Shown here one piece after another: positions 1 to 10,681 of a stretch of DNA of 64,000 bases; within the stretch, counting starts at the first letter, position 1, and each line of letters begins with the position of its first letter. A program made the position numbers and the translations under genes. The DNA comes from Anthostomella pinea. Taxonomy: Eukaryota; Ascomycota; Sordariomycetes; Xylariales; Xylariaceae. The stretch spans positions 682,001 to 746,000 of the forward strand of contig CAUWAG010000010.1 of NCBI GenBank assembly GCA_963556695.1, written 5' to 3'. A model generated the notes under the pieces. That model saw only the letters and a list, made by a program, of their open reading frames with translations. It was not told where the DNA came from and ran no database searches.

Positions 1-1645
1 CTCGGTGACGCCCAGCCACAGGCGGAACAGCGGCGTGCTGCAGATCATGTGGTCGTAGGGCACGATGCCCAGCGCGCTCCAGCAGTCGACCATGGCCAGC
101 AGCGAGAGGTGGTTGTTGGGCAGCAGCGTCGAGGGGTCGGCGCCGGGCTCGGTGCGCCCCAGGCTGAACTGGTCCAGCACCGTGTCGCGCAGGAGCGGCT
201 TGTCCTCCCACTGAGGACCGCCGGCCGCGTTGTTGCGGCCGAACACCTTTTCCTTGGCCTTCAGGACGCGCTCGCGCAGCTCGGCATGATGCCCGCCGAG
301 CATCAGCTTGTACAGCTCCGTCACCGACTTGGCGTACTGGTCGATCTGCTTGCGGGCCTCGGGGTTCAGGATGGCGAGACCGGCGTAGACGTGCCACTTC
401 TGGCTGTAGATGCGCAGCGTCAGGTTGATCTTGACGTTCTCGATGCCGCCGACGTAGCGAGCGCCCTCCCAAGGGAACTGCCGCATCGAGTGCCAGGCCT
501 TGCCCATGCTGAGGAAGGCCGCGTGCGTTACCGCTTGCGTGTCGGCTGTGATGCGGTCATGCTCGTGCGCACTCAGATACACATGCTTCGACTGCAGGCA
601 GCGGAGGACCGTCTCGACTTTCCGGAAGGATTCGTCCGACGCGCGATGTTTGATTAGTACCTGCGATGTGTATGGTTGGTATCATTAACTGAAGTGATGC
701 TGGGGCTGGGGCGTATTACCAATGGCTGGTCCTTGGTATCTACCTTCGGACCGTGAAGCGAATGGCAAGAGACGATATCGACATCTGGTGGAAGGTGGTC
801 TTCGAAAGCTTTGATTTCGGGGTCTTTGCAGGATGTCTGGCCGCCAACAATGGCATTCTGCTTAGTCGCTGCAGAACACTACTTCAGTCACAGTATCTTG
901 GTTCGTAAGGAGAGATCAGCTGCATACAAGGGCCATACTGGGCAACGACGCGGTCGATGGCGGCAGCTTCTACGCTGTAAATGATGTAGTCACTCGCTCG
1001 AGATACAAGGTGGCCATTGCGAAGAATTTGTATATTGGTCTATATCATGTCTCAGCATGGGATCTTGTGAGAACAGATCACTATATGTTCTCACCCTGCT
1101 GGAAAACTCGTTACGTAGGTCCTCATACTGTTCATCCCTGTCGCAAGCCATAATCCTGCCCGCAAGTATATCGTCAGTACGTCGATGGAACTATGATGGA
1201 GATCGATGGCACGCTATCGAAACCTGTTGATTGCTTGTTAGCCCAATGCCTTCGGACAGGAGTTGCCAACAAAATGTGTAGTTGTGTTGTGCTTCAGACA
1301 AAAAATAGTAAGGTAGCTGAGAATTTACATCATGGAAAACCAACAGCCGCACAGGGGACCAGAATGGCCGATCCAGCTAGCTGAGGGCAATGCTCGAGCC
1401 AAATGCACTCAAGTCATCATTGCAGTGGGGGAGGAGGGTGAATGGATGGGGTGATCGACTTACCAATTGGTTATTGGAGGCTCAGGTGCAAAGCAATTGC
1501 TGCTTGGTGTCGCCAGGAAATCTTACTTCCAACCAGCGTCACTGAGCCTCCGGGCATACATCTTTCCCATGTCGCCCATGCCGATAATGCCGACGATGAA
1601 GCTCTCCATGCCAGGAGACACGCTGGGGATAGTGGACGTCGCCAT
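1..1645 (-). CDS. TYR1: Prephenate dehydrogenase (NADP+), C-terminus missing at window edge
   Basis: Tyr1 converts prephenate to 4-hydroxyphenylpyruvate in tyrosine synthesis in the cytosol. I read five exons on the minus strand: 1645-1527, 1155-1095, 1039-928, 868-720 and 660-1, joined by GT-AG introns with all phases matching. The visible 367 codons start with MATSTIPSVSPGMES and a Rossmann segment (VGIIGMGDMGKMYARRL). Further blocks are IMACDRDEQYEDL, NGHLVSRASDYIIYSVEA, IVGGQTSCK, HSLHGPKVDT, THAAFLSMG, GGIENVKINLTLRIYSQKWH and YDHMICSTPLFRLWLGV, which match yeast Tyr1 in order. About 80-90 C-terminal residues lie left of the window. The exon 3/4 junction was chosen because the acceptor before CGACTAAG gives the conserved YGPSTK. 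The start codon is the only ATG before the nucleotide-binding loop. The neighbour at 2059 is divergent. The identification is firm; exact splice sites are inferred. Confidence 0.93.
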
Positions 1646-2058
1646 TGTCTGTAATTAGTAGAAGAATGACTCTTTGGGTACAATTGACCAAGCCGCAGTA
1701 TCCCAAGTCCACGAGAGCGAGGGTGTCACATTCTTGTACCTGTGCCCTTCTCAGCTGACACGAGTTGGTCGGGGTGAGTCGGAGGAAAGGTGGGAGTCAA
1801 GCGGTGGTTGTTTGGAAGGAGAAGCTGGGAGGTGGTGGAATGGAAAAATAAATTTGGGAGCAGCAGTTTTGTGCAGGGAATCGAAGTGGGGCTTTCTGAG
1901 TTGCCGGACAAATTTGAGCGCCGCAGCGAATTGTGTGGCTGGTGCAGCTTGCAGCCACACAGCCACATTGAACAGGAACATTTTGTTCAGAGTTGGGCGA
2001 CCACCCTTCAGTGTTCACAGGCGGGAGGCATAAGACGACATATTTGTTCAAAGATACT
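1646..2058. promoter_or_regulatory. Shared intergenic region between divergent TYR1 and ATS1-like genes
   Basis: This 413-bp gap separates the TYR1 start (minus) from the RCC1-repeat gene start (plus), so it must hold both promoters. I see no long reading frame with family similarity and no clear TATA box. Overlapping short frames on both strands are unsupported. No specific factor site is claimed. Confidence 0.5.
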
Positions 2059-3183
2059 ATGGACGGCCTCTTCGCGCTCGGCTCTAATGGCTCAGGTCAG
2101 CTGGGACTAGGCCACAAGGAAGATGTCTCCGTGCCGAAGCAAATCCAGTTTGACGGCGAACCTCCCAGGGATGCAATCACCCAAGTCGCAGCTGGAGGCA
2201 ACCATACGATCCTGCTCACGGCATCAGGAAGAGCTTACTGGAGCGGTGATGCATCAAGTGGCGCATGCGGAATCGTCGATACCAGTTCCGAGGCAGGATT
2301 GTCGGTTTTCCGCGAGGTAGCCCTGTCGCTGACGGGGCCGCCTGGGCGTATCGTTCATGTGGCTTGCACATGGGATGCGTCCCTTTTTGTGGTGGAAGAC
2401 GAGCACGGGAGGGCAACCCGAATCTACACTTGCGGGCCTGCAGATGTTGGAGCGGTCAACCCAGCGAGAGGAGAGCCTACGTTGATACAAAACGAGTATA
2501 CCCCGGCTGGTACGCAGGTGAAAGACATCGCCGCCGGATTCCGCCACGTCGTTGTCATTCTAAACAATGGAGATGTCTACGGCTGGGGCAATGGGCGGAA
2601 AGGACAGCTGGGACCAAAAAAACAGATGGACGACATGGCGAATCCCAAAGGTGTTGTTGAACATCGCCGGATGCTCGACGGCATCGGCTTCAAAGTCGCC
2701 AAGGCCATTTGCTGCCAGTATACTACCTGCCTCATCGCCGAGCCAGGTGATGGCAGGATTGCAGTCCTTGGGGCAGACAAATGGGGACTGAAAAGCACCG
2801 CACCGGCCGAAGTGCCCAACTGGATGACCATGAGCGCCTGCTGGGGAAGCATATACGCGCTTCAGCGGAACGGAATTCTGGTCGCATGGGGCAGAGACGA
2901 CCACGGTCAGATGCCGCCACCCGGTCTCCCACCCATCACGCATCTTGTAGCCGGCAGCGAACACGTCTTAGCTCTGACAGAGGGTGGGGACGTGTTGACC
3001 TGGGGTTGGGGTGAACACGGGAATTGCGGACCACAGTCCGAGGAGAAGTCTGGAGACGTTAAGGGACGATGGAATGTGCTTGCATCATTGAAGCATCTAT
3101 CGGAAGGCTCTAGTATCACAGCTATTGGAGCAGGATGTGCGACAAGCTGGATCAACATCGCAGCTGATGGAATGTTCCTCTAG
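2059..3183 (+). CDS. ATS1: RCC1-repeat protein, Ats1-like (alpha-tubulin suppressor family)
   Basis: Single-exon gene of 374 codons. It carries RCC1 (beta-propeller) repeat motifs through its length: LFALGSNGSGQLGLGH at the very N-terminus, VYGWGNGRKGQLG near residue 173, LVAWGRDDHGQ near 274 and VLTWGWGEHGNCGP near 313. The N-terminus matches yeast Ats1, which also begins with a short lead into FGSNGxxQLGLGH. In yeast Ats1 is tied to tRNA wobble-uridine/diphthamide biology through Kti11 and to microtubule genetics. I chose the ATG at 2059 rather than the in-frame ATG at 1993 because the first blade starts directly after it. No intron is needed. RCC1 repeats are common, so the Ats1 assignment rests on the N-terminal blade and the small size rather than on a unique motif. 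Confidence 0.82.
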   Translation: MDGLFALGSNGSGQLGLGHKEDVSVPKQIQFDGEPPRDAITQVAAGGNHTILLTASGRAYWSGDASSGACGIVDTSSEAGLSVFREVALSLTGPPGRIVHVACTWDASLFVVEDEHGRATRIYTCGPADVGAVNPARGEPTLIQNEYTPAGTQVKDIAAGFRHVVVILNNGDVYGWGNGRKGQLGPKKQMDDMANPKGVVEHRRMLDGIGFKVAKAICCQYTTCLIAEPGDGRIAVLGADKWGLKSTAPAEVPNWMTMSACWGSIYALQRNGILVAWGRDDHGQMPPPGLPPITHLVAGSEHVLALTEGGDVLTWGWGEHGNCGPQSEEKSGDVKGRWNVLASLKHLSEGSSITAIGAGCATSWINIAADGMFL

Positions 3184-3313
3184 AACATGTCGACCCTGTT
3201 CGGTTTGACCCCATATCCATCAATCAGATCGATAAAGCACGGAGCAGATTCGCTATGCAAAGATTTCTCAGACGCCAAAGCCACACAAATATGAGGTTCT
3301 ACTCGACGCCTTC

Positions 3314-4961
3314 CTAATCGCCAAATAGCCCAAATTTGCGGACATCCGAAAGTCGTTGTGTCGGTTCGAATTGGGATGGGTTGTCGTTCGTCCCGTCTTC
3401 GATTCGCGGCCGTACACCAGATGGATTGCTCATCATGGACCTCATTTTCATCGCACTTGGTTCCTATGCCATAGTCAGTATTCTGTGTAGGGCAAACGCT
3501 AGATGGTCAAGTGGCGGCAAGCTTACAGGATCACCACTAGCATCCCATCCTAAGCGGTCATTCTCTTCCTCGTCTTCGTCTTCATTGTCCCCAACGGGTG
3601 CCCATTGGTCGTCATTGTCCTGTGGCACAAAAAGCGATTCGGACTCGAGGGTGGCCGGAGGTGGACGTTGGGTGGGACGCGTGATGGGTGGTCTTAGGGA
3701 TGGCATTTGATCTTGACGCCGTGGCTGCGGCTGAGGTGTTGGTTGAGGAGCGGGCGTAGGGGCATGTGAATTCGCTCTACTCGTGGTAGCCTCGAGCTGC
3801 GGCCCCGTGGGTGCCTTCGCACCGCCTCGCGTCTTCTTACCCTTTTGACCGGGAGCGCCGCGTTCTCCCACTGTCATGAGCAGGAACTCGCACTTGACTC
3901 CGTCGCCATCGTACTTGAGCTGCATTGGCTTGGACGGCATAGAGTAAGAGGCGGAAACTTCACTGCCAAGGAGCGCTGCATGTTGGATGATGGCCCTGAA
4001 GTCCTTGACACTGATGACAATATGGAGCTTGTCCTCCTCGACTGTGAACCTCTCGAACTCGTCTCGCTCTACCGCAATCGAAGTATGCAGGGGCTTCTTT
4101 AAGACCTCTGGTAACAAGGGGTAGTTAGTCTGCTGTCCCGATGGCAAGCTGGTCGGGGTGGTTGGCTTACCTTCACCATTTGCCACTTTCTCGGTGAAGC
4201 AGGTGAAGTTAACAACCTGATCATCTTCGGAGTGGATGTCCAGGTAATCTATGCCGGGGCCGAAGTGGTCCATGAGCTGGCGCAAGGTTCGCGATGAGAT
4301 GGACCAGCTGTTCGTAGCTTGATCCCCCTCGAACTTGGCATGGACGGGCGGACTGACTTCGAAAGGGAGTTGGTACTTGGTCGTGATGCCTTTGCAGGTT
4401 AGTCTTGAACTGGCGAGATTCCATGTGCCACCGAGGACTTGACGCACCATTTCGAAACACGATTTTGGCAATGAATCTACTCTTCTTGCCGGCCTCGTCG
4501 ATGATGGCGACATCGCAGCGCTCAATGGTGGTATCCCTCTCTCTGTCGTGGAGGGGATCGCCACTCCTGTTGCGGAACAAGGATAGCAGGGCCTAAAGGA
4601 CGATGAGAAGATAGGGAAACGGGGAAGCTTCAAGATACGAATGACCTACTCGGTTGTACAGCTTGCAGAAGAACTTGTCGCGATGCTGTGCTATGCCCTC
4701 GTACTGGTACTTGGAGAAGAAACGGTGGGATGCAAATGCGAAAGAGGCATATGCTGACTTTGACAAGTTGATGGCCGTGAACACCAGCTACCAAGGTATC
4801 GTTGTTAGACAAGTGATTGAAGTAGAGGAAACGACCACGGGTCCTACCCTGTCTCGCTTGGCCTCAAGTGACACTTCTTCACTGAATTTGCTGAGACAAG
4901 CCAGCGCATCCCTTAAGGCACTGACACCCTCTTCGCTAAGGGTGAATCTCATGACGGTCAT
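3314..4961 (-). CDS. RAD9: DNA damage checkpoint clamp subunit Rad9
   Basis: Rad9 forms the 9-1-1 (Rad9-Hus1-Rad1) PCNA-like clamp that is loaded at damaged DNA in the nucleus. I read six exons: 4961-4848, 4787-4650, 4592-4448, 4389-4171, 4107-3527 and 3463-3314, all phase-consistent, giving 448 aa. Order of motifs: MTVMRFTLSEEGVSALRDAL, FTAINLSKSAYASFAF, KLYNR, IERCDVAI, WSISSRTLRQLMDHFGPGI, VLKKPLHTSIAVERDEFERF and LHIVISVKDFRAIIQHA. A proline-rich, Thr/Ser-rich tail follows and ends with acidic DNEDEDEEENDRLGWDASGDP and TQRLSDVRKFGLFGD. The tail is the usual phosphorylated C-terminus of Rad9, and RKFGLF is typical of fungal orthologues. The last intron (3526-3464) was needed to reach this conserved end; reading through it gives a nonconserved tail. 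A second in-frame ATG sits at 4952. Confidence 0.93.
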
Positions 4962-5808
4962 GGTGCCTGTCGTGGGTGCGCTGGACTCTGTATAAGGAGA
5001 AAACGCCCGTGGGTTCTAGTAGCACCAATGAAACAAGTGTTAGGTTCGACAGCCGGCTTGTAGGTCCTCACAGTTGTAGCACTCGAAATTTGGGGTTGAA
5101 CGATCAACTTGAATCTGTTAGCCCATGCTGTCAAACCCGATACAGCCGTTGCCGGTCAAAGTTCGCGTACCAATGCCGGATCCGCAACGATTGTTAGGAA
5201 GATGACGACTCGGCGCGAGATTCGTTGGGTATCTCTAAGCAGCCTTGGGATTTGGGGTTGCATTCATGATCTGCAGCTGTACCGTCGACGACAGTGACGA
5301 TAATATTAAGTCGGTGCAGGGATTAGGAGCATTACTGCCGTACCTTAGTACTTATACGAGATGCAGAATATCCGAAGTCGCGTGAAGAGCTGTAGGTTGA
5401 CAGAAGCGCGTCGCGGGGTAGCTCATACAGTGCGTGATGTCAGTATTGCAGAGACACTCGCGAGCTCTGAACCTTGTATGTGCCCGCTTTTCGCTATTTG
5501 AGGGCCCCGGATTGGCTGAGATATATTGATAGAAGGTGTCGTACAGTACGGGATTGGAATGACACATGATGAAGCTCAGCTGTCAACATACTGCAGCTTG
5601 CAGCTTGCAGCTTCCACCTCGGAGCCCATCCTTCGTTCCTTCATATTCGCATCACGCCCTGCACACACCAGACTCCATGCTCATTAAATTATTCGATACC
5701 TTATAGGTAATCAACATTCTCAGACCCCTTCAATTACGACTCTGGAACCCGTGCCCCTGCCAGTCCTGCTTGCAGCGCATGTCCACTGCGTTGCTGTAGA
5801 AGATCGAG
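4962..5808. other. Intergenic region between RAD9 and F-box gene
   Basis: This 847-bp stretch holds the promoters of the two divergent genes. Short frames on both strands lack recognisable motifs or coding-like composition. There is a small duplication CAGCTTGCAGCTTGCAGC near 5593. Nothing else is supported. Confidence 0.5.
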
Positions 5809-7519
5809 ATGGAGCCATTGCCTCTTCCTCAAGATATCCTTCTACTGCTATGTCAGGAACTGGGTGCGCGTCGCGACTTCGCCACATTGTTCTGCCTCTC
5901 TCGTGTCAGCCGGCGCGTTGCTAGTATTGCTCTCGAGCAGCTCTACAGGTACGGCCGTGACATATCTACTATCCTGAGACGAGATGGCTGACACCCAATT
6001 TAGAGTGCGCGACGAAGCCGACACGTTTCCAGATGGAAAACTTCAGACTGCCCAACTATGGAGGTCCATCGTCCTTTCTAGCCTCGGAATGACCGCATAT
6101 CCATACTGCGCATACGTACGCGCTCTGTCGCTGGGGCATTTGGTGGAGTGCCTCGAGGAGATGCGGCCCGATAAGGCTGTCCGGGAATTCTTCTTCGACG
6201 GCCCCATGCACCAGTTCTTGGTCTTGCGCGGCCTTCCGACAAGAAATACACGCGACAACTCTTCGTTTCTGCCTATAGATATGGATCGCACAGTGGTCAA
6301 ATGTGTCGACTCTATCACTATTTACATCAGAGAGCTGGCCGATAGCAATGGGACCGCGGTGGCGCTGACTCACTTGGAAGGGGTGTTCATCCCTCACGAT
6401 ATCTTACCAACATGGATCACTCGCCTAGGCACACTGACATCTCTGCGTCTGAGAGATGGGTCGGTCCTCGGTGTCGAAGCTGCCAGCGCCATCTCTGAGT
6501 GTTGCCCTAAGTTTGGCGAGTTAGTTTGCTACTACTACCAAAGTGGTAGTGCCGACGAGGACATGGCCGCCTTCTTCCAGACGCTTCGTCCCAACACCCT
6601 ACGGAAATTTGAGGTCCTGAGCCGCAACCAGCTCGGCGAGAAATCCTTTACCGCTCTAACTGCACACGCGGAGTCTTTGAGAAGTCTCACGATTACTAGC
6701 CTGTCCCGGCTGGCCATGCAAGGTCTCAATATGCTCTCCCCCTGCACTGCTTTGGAGATCTTGAATATCGAAAACGATCGCTTTGATTCGGAAGCCTTGA
6801 GCGAGAGTCTCGTCAAGGAGGTTGCGACATGGATAAGCAATTGCAAATCACTTCGGGAATTGACTCTTACTCACGTTCAAGATGCCCTGGCCATCCTGAA
6901 GGAAGTTATGGAAGCTCCAGGCATTCATCTCACTACTCTCCACGTCAAGGATTTTTCGTCGGCATCCCCAGAGGTCACAAGAGCCGCTTGGGCCTCGCTA
7001 GGCCTGCAAAATCGACTCGAGGTTCTCAGTATCAACGAACAGGACGGAATCGTCGATGGACTGATTGTGACGCGGACCCCCCAACTGACGGAGTCGCTCT
7101 GTCGCTTAAAGAGTCTCTCGTCCTTGGATCTTTTGCAAGCGTATGTCTCGTCCTCTGATATCCGACTATTCGCCACAGCCCTGCCCAACATCGAATATCT
7201 CAGCTTTGGAGGCGATCTACTCGATGAAGCCATCCTGGTAACCCTGAGCACAATCCCCAAGCTGAAGGCTTTATCGATCAACGGCACATCAGCCTTCCGA
7301 TTCGACAGCCTCAAAGACTTTGCACAAAGGCTCGACTCCTCTGCCCACCAAGGCATCCGTGTCGAGATACTGAATCAGTGGCCCGGTGCAAGGGTCACCG
7401 AAGAAGAGGAACAATGGCTAGAGAGATATTTTGCCGATACTCTGAACGGAAGAATCGTGATCCACTTTCCGAACGACCCGGATGAGCTACACGAAGGAGA
7501 CTTTTCCGACTCGGACTGA
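5809..7519 (+). CDS. F-box protein with LRR-like repeats
   Basis: Two exons, 5809-5948 and 6004-7519, joined by a 55-bp GTACGG...TTTAG intron, give 551 aa. The N-terminus is an F-box-like helix set (LPQDILLLLCQELGARRDF, then FCLSRVSRRVASIALEQLYR), suggesting an adaptor of an SCF ubiquitin ligase. The body has regularly spaced leucine-rich segments such as LTSLRLRDGS, LRKFEVLSRN, LRSLTITSLSRL, LREL and LSSLDLLQAYV, consistent with a degenerate LRR solenoid. The C-terminus is acidic (DPDELHEGDFSDSD). Without the intron the first exon ends in a stop and the long frame would have to start at 5984, losing the F-box, so the spliced model is preferred. The substrate is unknown. Such F-box/LRR genes are numerous in filamentous fungi. 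Confidence 0.8.
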
Positions 7520-7797
7520 GGATGATGATTCGGGGAAAACAGCAGTTGTTATGTAATTGCTCGGCAATGCATACAGAGGATTATGTAGCAATCACAACCA
7601 CAACGCTCGATAGACAAAAATCGGTACAACGTTATGTAACTAATACAAAAAAAGCTTTCATCAGTCATCCCAGTGCGCCTTGATCCAGAATACCTAGCAA
7701 CCAGCTCAAGTAGACAAACAGCTGAACTGGGAGATTAGAACTCATCATTCATCGTACATCGCCTACTTGCTCGACTCCGACTGGGGAAAAGGGGCAA

Positions 7798-8190
7798 TCA
7801 TCCCTCCCTCCATCCCACGCCCGGTCTCTCAACCCCGTATCTCGCCCCCGGCACCCCCATCCGTCCCTCCGTCGTTGAAACTCCACCAGCACCAACACCA
7901 CCGTCGCCATCACTCCCCTGTCCCGTCGCCCCCTCCTCCATCCCAAGAGAATGGCTATTCCGACACTCCCACCCGCACCACCGGCCCGTGGGCACAACGC
8001 GCACGTTGCCCTCGCGCGGCAGACACGCGTCGGGCCACTCGAACGGCAGCGAAGCCCGCGCCTCGGCCGTGCGCCACGCCTCGGCGCCGTGGATCCGGTT
8101 CAGTTCGGCCCAGACGCGCGGGCAGGACGGCCCGGCTAGGAGGGTCGGGGCGTGCGCGCAGAGAGGGGTTAGGAGGATGTAGAGGCACAT
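7798..8190 (-). CDS. Possible small secreted Cys-containing protein, 3' end uncertain
   Basis: The minus frame starts MCLYILLTPLCAHAPTLLAG, which could be a signal peptide. It continues with SCPRVWAELNRIHG, LPFEWPDACLPREG and VVPTGRWCGWEC, a balanced composition with four spaced cysteines. After about residue 75 the translation becomes low-complexity (Gly/Arg-rich), so an intron or an earlier end near 7960 is likely. The opposite strand of this GC-rich stretch is also open. I do not recognise a family. Treat as a candidate only. Confidence 0.3.
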   Translation of the reverse strand: MCLYILLTPLCAHAPTLLAGPSCPRVWAELNRIHGAEAWRTAEARASLPFEWPDACLPREGNVRVVPTGRWCGWECRNSHSLGMEEGATGQGSDGDGGVGAGGVSTTEGRMGVPGARYGVERPGVGWREG

Positions 8191-10681
8191 TGCTGCCCGT
8201 TTGGTTTGGCGTGGTCTGGTGTCGTATGGTCTTGGTTGGGTGTGTGGGTGTGTGGGGGTGTGGGTGGTCTCGGGTGGGTAGGAGACTGCGGACGGGGTTG
8301 TTGGAAGTCGGATTTGTTCTGGGGAAGACCTGTTGCTAAATCAGGCGGCGCGTTCCTGGTGCTTCGCGTGCTGGTGCTCCTCGTCCGGGGCTCGAAGGCA
8401 GATCGGGGGTGCTCGGATAGGTAGGGGTTGGTTTCGATGGCGAGCTCTAGGGGTGGTTTCTCCCAGTGGAATTTCGTCTTATGTTGTGATTGGACTTCAG
8501 ATGAGGCACGTGGTCGTAGTGGTCGCCGTTCGAGCCCAGATGGGCGGTCCAGGTCAGCTTTGATGATTTATTCCAGATAGGGGTAGGGCAATTTGCAGCT
8601 CCTGGTCACTCTCCGCTCCGTGGCTTTGATAGTTTGAGGCAGTCTGGTAGTAGAGTATCCGAAGGGGTCCTTGACTGTTGCTGAGCTTGGTGGCTAATCG
8701 ATGAGCCGGAGTTCTGGTCACCCTCCCCACAATAGGGGAGCTGGCTAGCCTGTGGTCCAACCACTGCTCGATTCGGGCTTTCTACGGGCGGCCGTTGGAT
8801 TAAGGGGGTATCTCGTAGCGTCTGTGCCCGGTCGACTGGCCCTCGCGATACTAGTTCAAGAGCTGCCTCCTTCGATCCTGGTCCCGCCGAGATGCTATCC
8901 GAGGGCAGTCGTTTGTGCTCATGCGTGTACGGGTCGAGCAGGCGTCGAATTCGGTTACTCTTCCTTTCCCTCCCCTCGCTCTCTCCTCGCTCTCTCCTCG
9001 CTCTCTCCTCGCTCACCCGCTGTGCTTGAATAGTTAGAGTATATCTAATCGCGAGTCCGTCCTCGGAAGATCGTGTATCCCAACCCGTCGAGGAACCAAA
9101 GGCCACACCCGTATCTTAGAGCCAGTCGTGTTCTCGGTGAGTAACAATGGTATATACCGAGCACGGTCTTACAACTCAGTAAACCACAAGCAACTTTTTA
9201 AGAAGAATGACAAGATGGTGAGAAAAGCGAAAAGAATACAGAGAGCCGATCTCAGCCGCTGACCGTGACAAGCAAAGGCCCTTCCGGCCGCCCTCCGTCC
9301 GTCTGTTCGAGGGGAGGAGGCATCGCGTATCTACCGGCTTGATTGTCCCATCTCAAACTATCATCACACCGCATCGCTAAAAACCGGGCGCACAATCATA
9401 CCAGACCGAGAACCAGACGGAGACACAGCAAGTGAAAGAGAGGAAGGGAAGATGGAGTCCAGATGGAAACACACATGCCCTACGTCTCGCCTTGTTCTGG
9501 TGTGCTTGCGCATGAGCTAGCTGCGAGGGGGCTTCTAGCCGAGCACTTCCACTATTAGGTGTCAGCGAGAGCATGAACAGGATGGCTTGTACACTGAACC
9601 CCCAGAAGTCTCCGTACACCCCTCAATCACTAAGCGGAAGGTGTGTTTATTGTAAGTGGAACAATGGCGCTGGTATAAGCATCAAAGGTCACTTTGTATG
9701 TAAATTGCTTATACTGGTATGCTCGGTCCATGAATATGACCAGTTTTATCAATGTCCAGAAACTGAATGCGTCATGCAGGACAGAGATTTGTGAGGGGTG
9801 ACTGTAGATAGCAAAGCATGCCTGGATCTTCCTACAAACCGGGATGGCCATCTGGGCTGGCTGGATGACTGACTGGCTGCCTCTGGACAAACTTGAGAGC
9901 TTGTGTTTGGGGTCTCATCTGGCGGGAAGGGTCAGGGCTGAGTCAGTCAGGGGCAGGGAGTGGAAGTGGTCGGAAGTTTACGGTGCGTGCTATACTGTCA
10001 ACACACACATCTTATTCAGGCTTGGTCTTTGTCGATGATTCTGGTGTTGGAGGAGTCCTCCTGAAAGTCACGGGATGGGACGTCTATATTGTCGAGTGCC
10101 CAGTTCGCAGGCGTAGGGGTCAGGAGAACATGGCTCCAGTTCTTCATACGCTGATTGGATATGATATACGTTTACAATGCAGTCATCATCCAATAGATTC
10201 AATGCTGGTCGAGAGCTCATACGCATTAAACCGACAGCCTGCATAGCAGCTTCACCGCCCAGGGAAGGGATTGCGGCACGCTGCAGCGCGGTTGTGCCAC
10301 GGATGGCAGGCATAGACCGGAGGTATCATGGCCAAACTCACCTGCCCTTCCAGCTCCCTTGCGCAAAGCAATCTGTGATACACCCACAAGGGGCGTTCCG
10401 GTTCTGGTATCATCGGGTACTACCGGATGGCTGTCTGCCGCTACCCGTCTCTAGCGACGGGACGGCGAAACAACCGATTGGTCTTGCCTGCGGTCAACAT
10501 GCTTCCAGAAGCCCGGGTTTGTGGTTCTCCGCGTCTTCTTTGCATTGCTTCGCAAGCGGGTATCTTCATTTGGTAGATGCTGCCTACATCGTTTGTGACT
10601 AGCACGCAGGAATATCAATACAATAACCCAAAAGCAGAAAATACAAATTCCACGCATTATGATAGACATTCCCTTCAAACC
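8191..10681. other. Gene-poor intergenic region
   Basis: About 2.5 kb with only short unsupported frames on both strands. It contains GT-rich sequence near 8210-8290 and an 11-bp tandem repeat at 8975-9014. A short minus frame at 10068-10313 vaguely resembles an ankyrin helix, but nothing in it can be assigned. I see no tRNA or rRNA gene. Confidence 0.5.
8975..9014. repeat. 11-bp tandem repeat, about 3.6 copies
   Basis: The unit CTCGCTCTCTC repeats without error about 3.6 times. It is a pyrimidine-rich minisatellite in the middle of a gene-poor stretch. Confidence 0.85.

Noticed and set aside
49..657. 202-codon plus-strand frame
   Set aside because: It is the antisense of TYR1 exon 5; GC-rich third positions keep the opposite strand open. 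No own motifs.
8606..9106. 166-codon minus-strand frame
   Set aside because: Arg/Glu-rich low-complexity translation across an 11-bp tandem repeat; no motif.
10068..10313. Possible ankyrin fragment on the minus strand
   Set aside because: Only one short stretch (GTTALQRAAI) resembles an ankyrin helix; no second repeat, no splice model.
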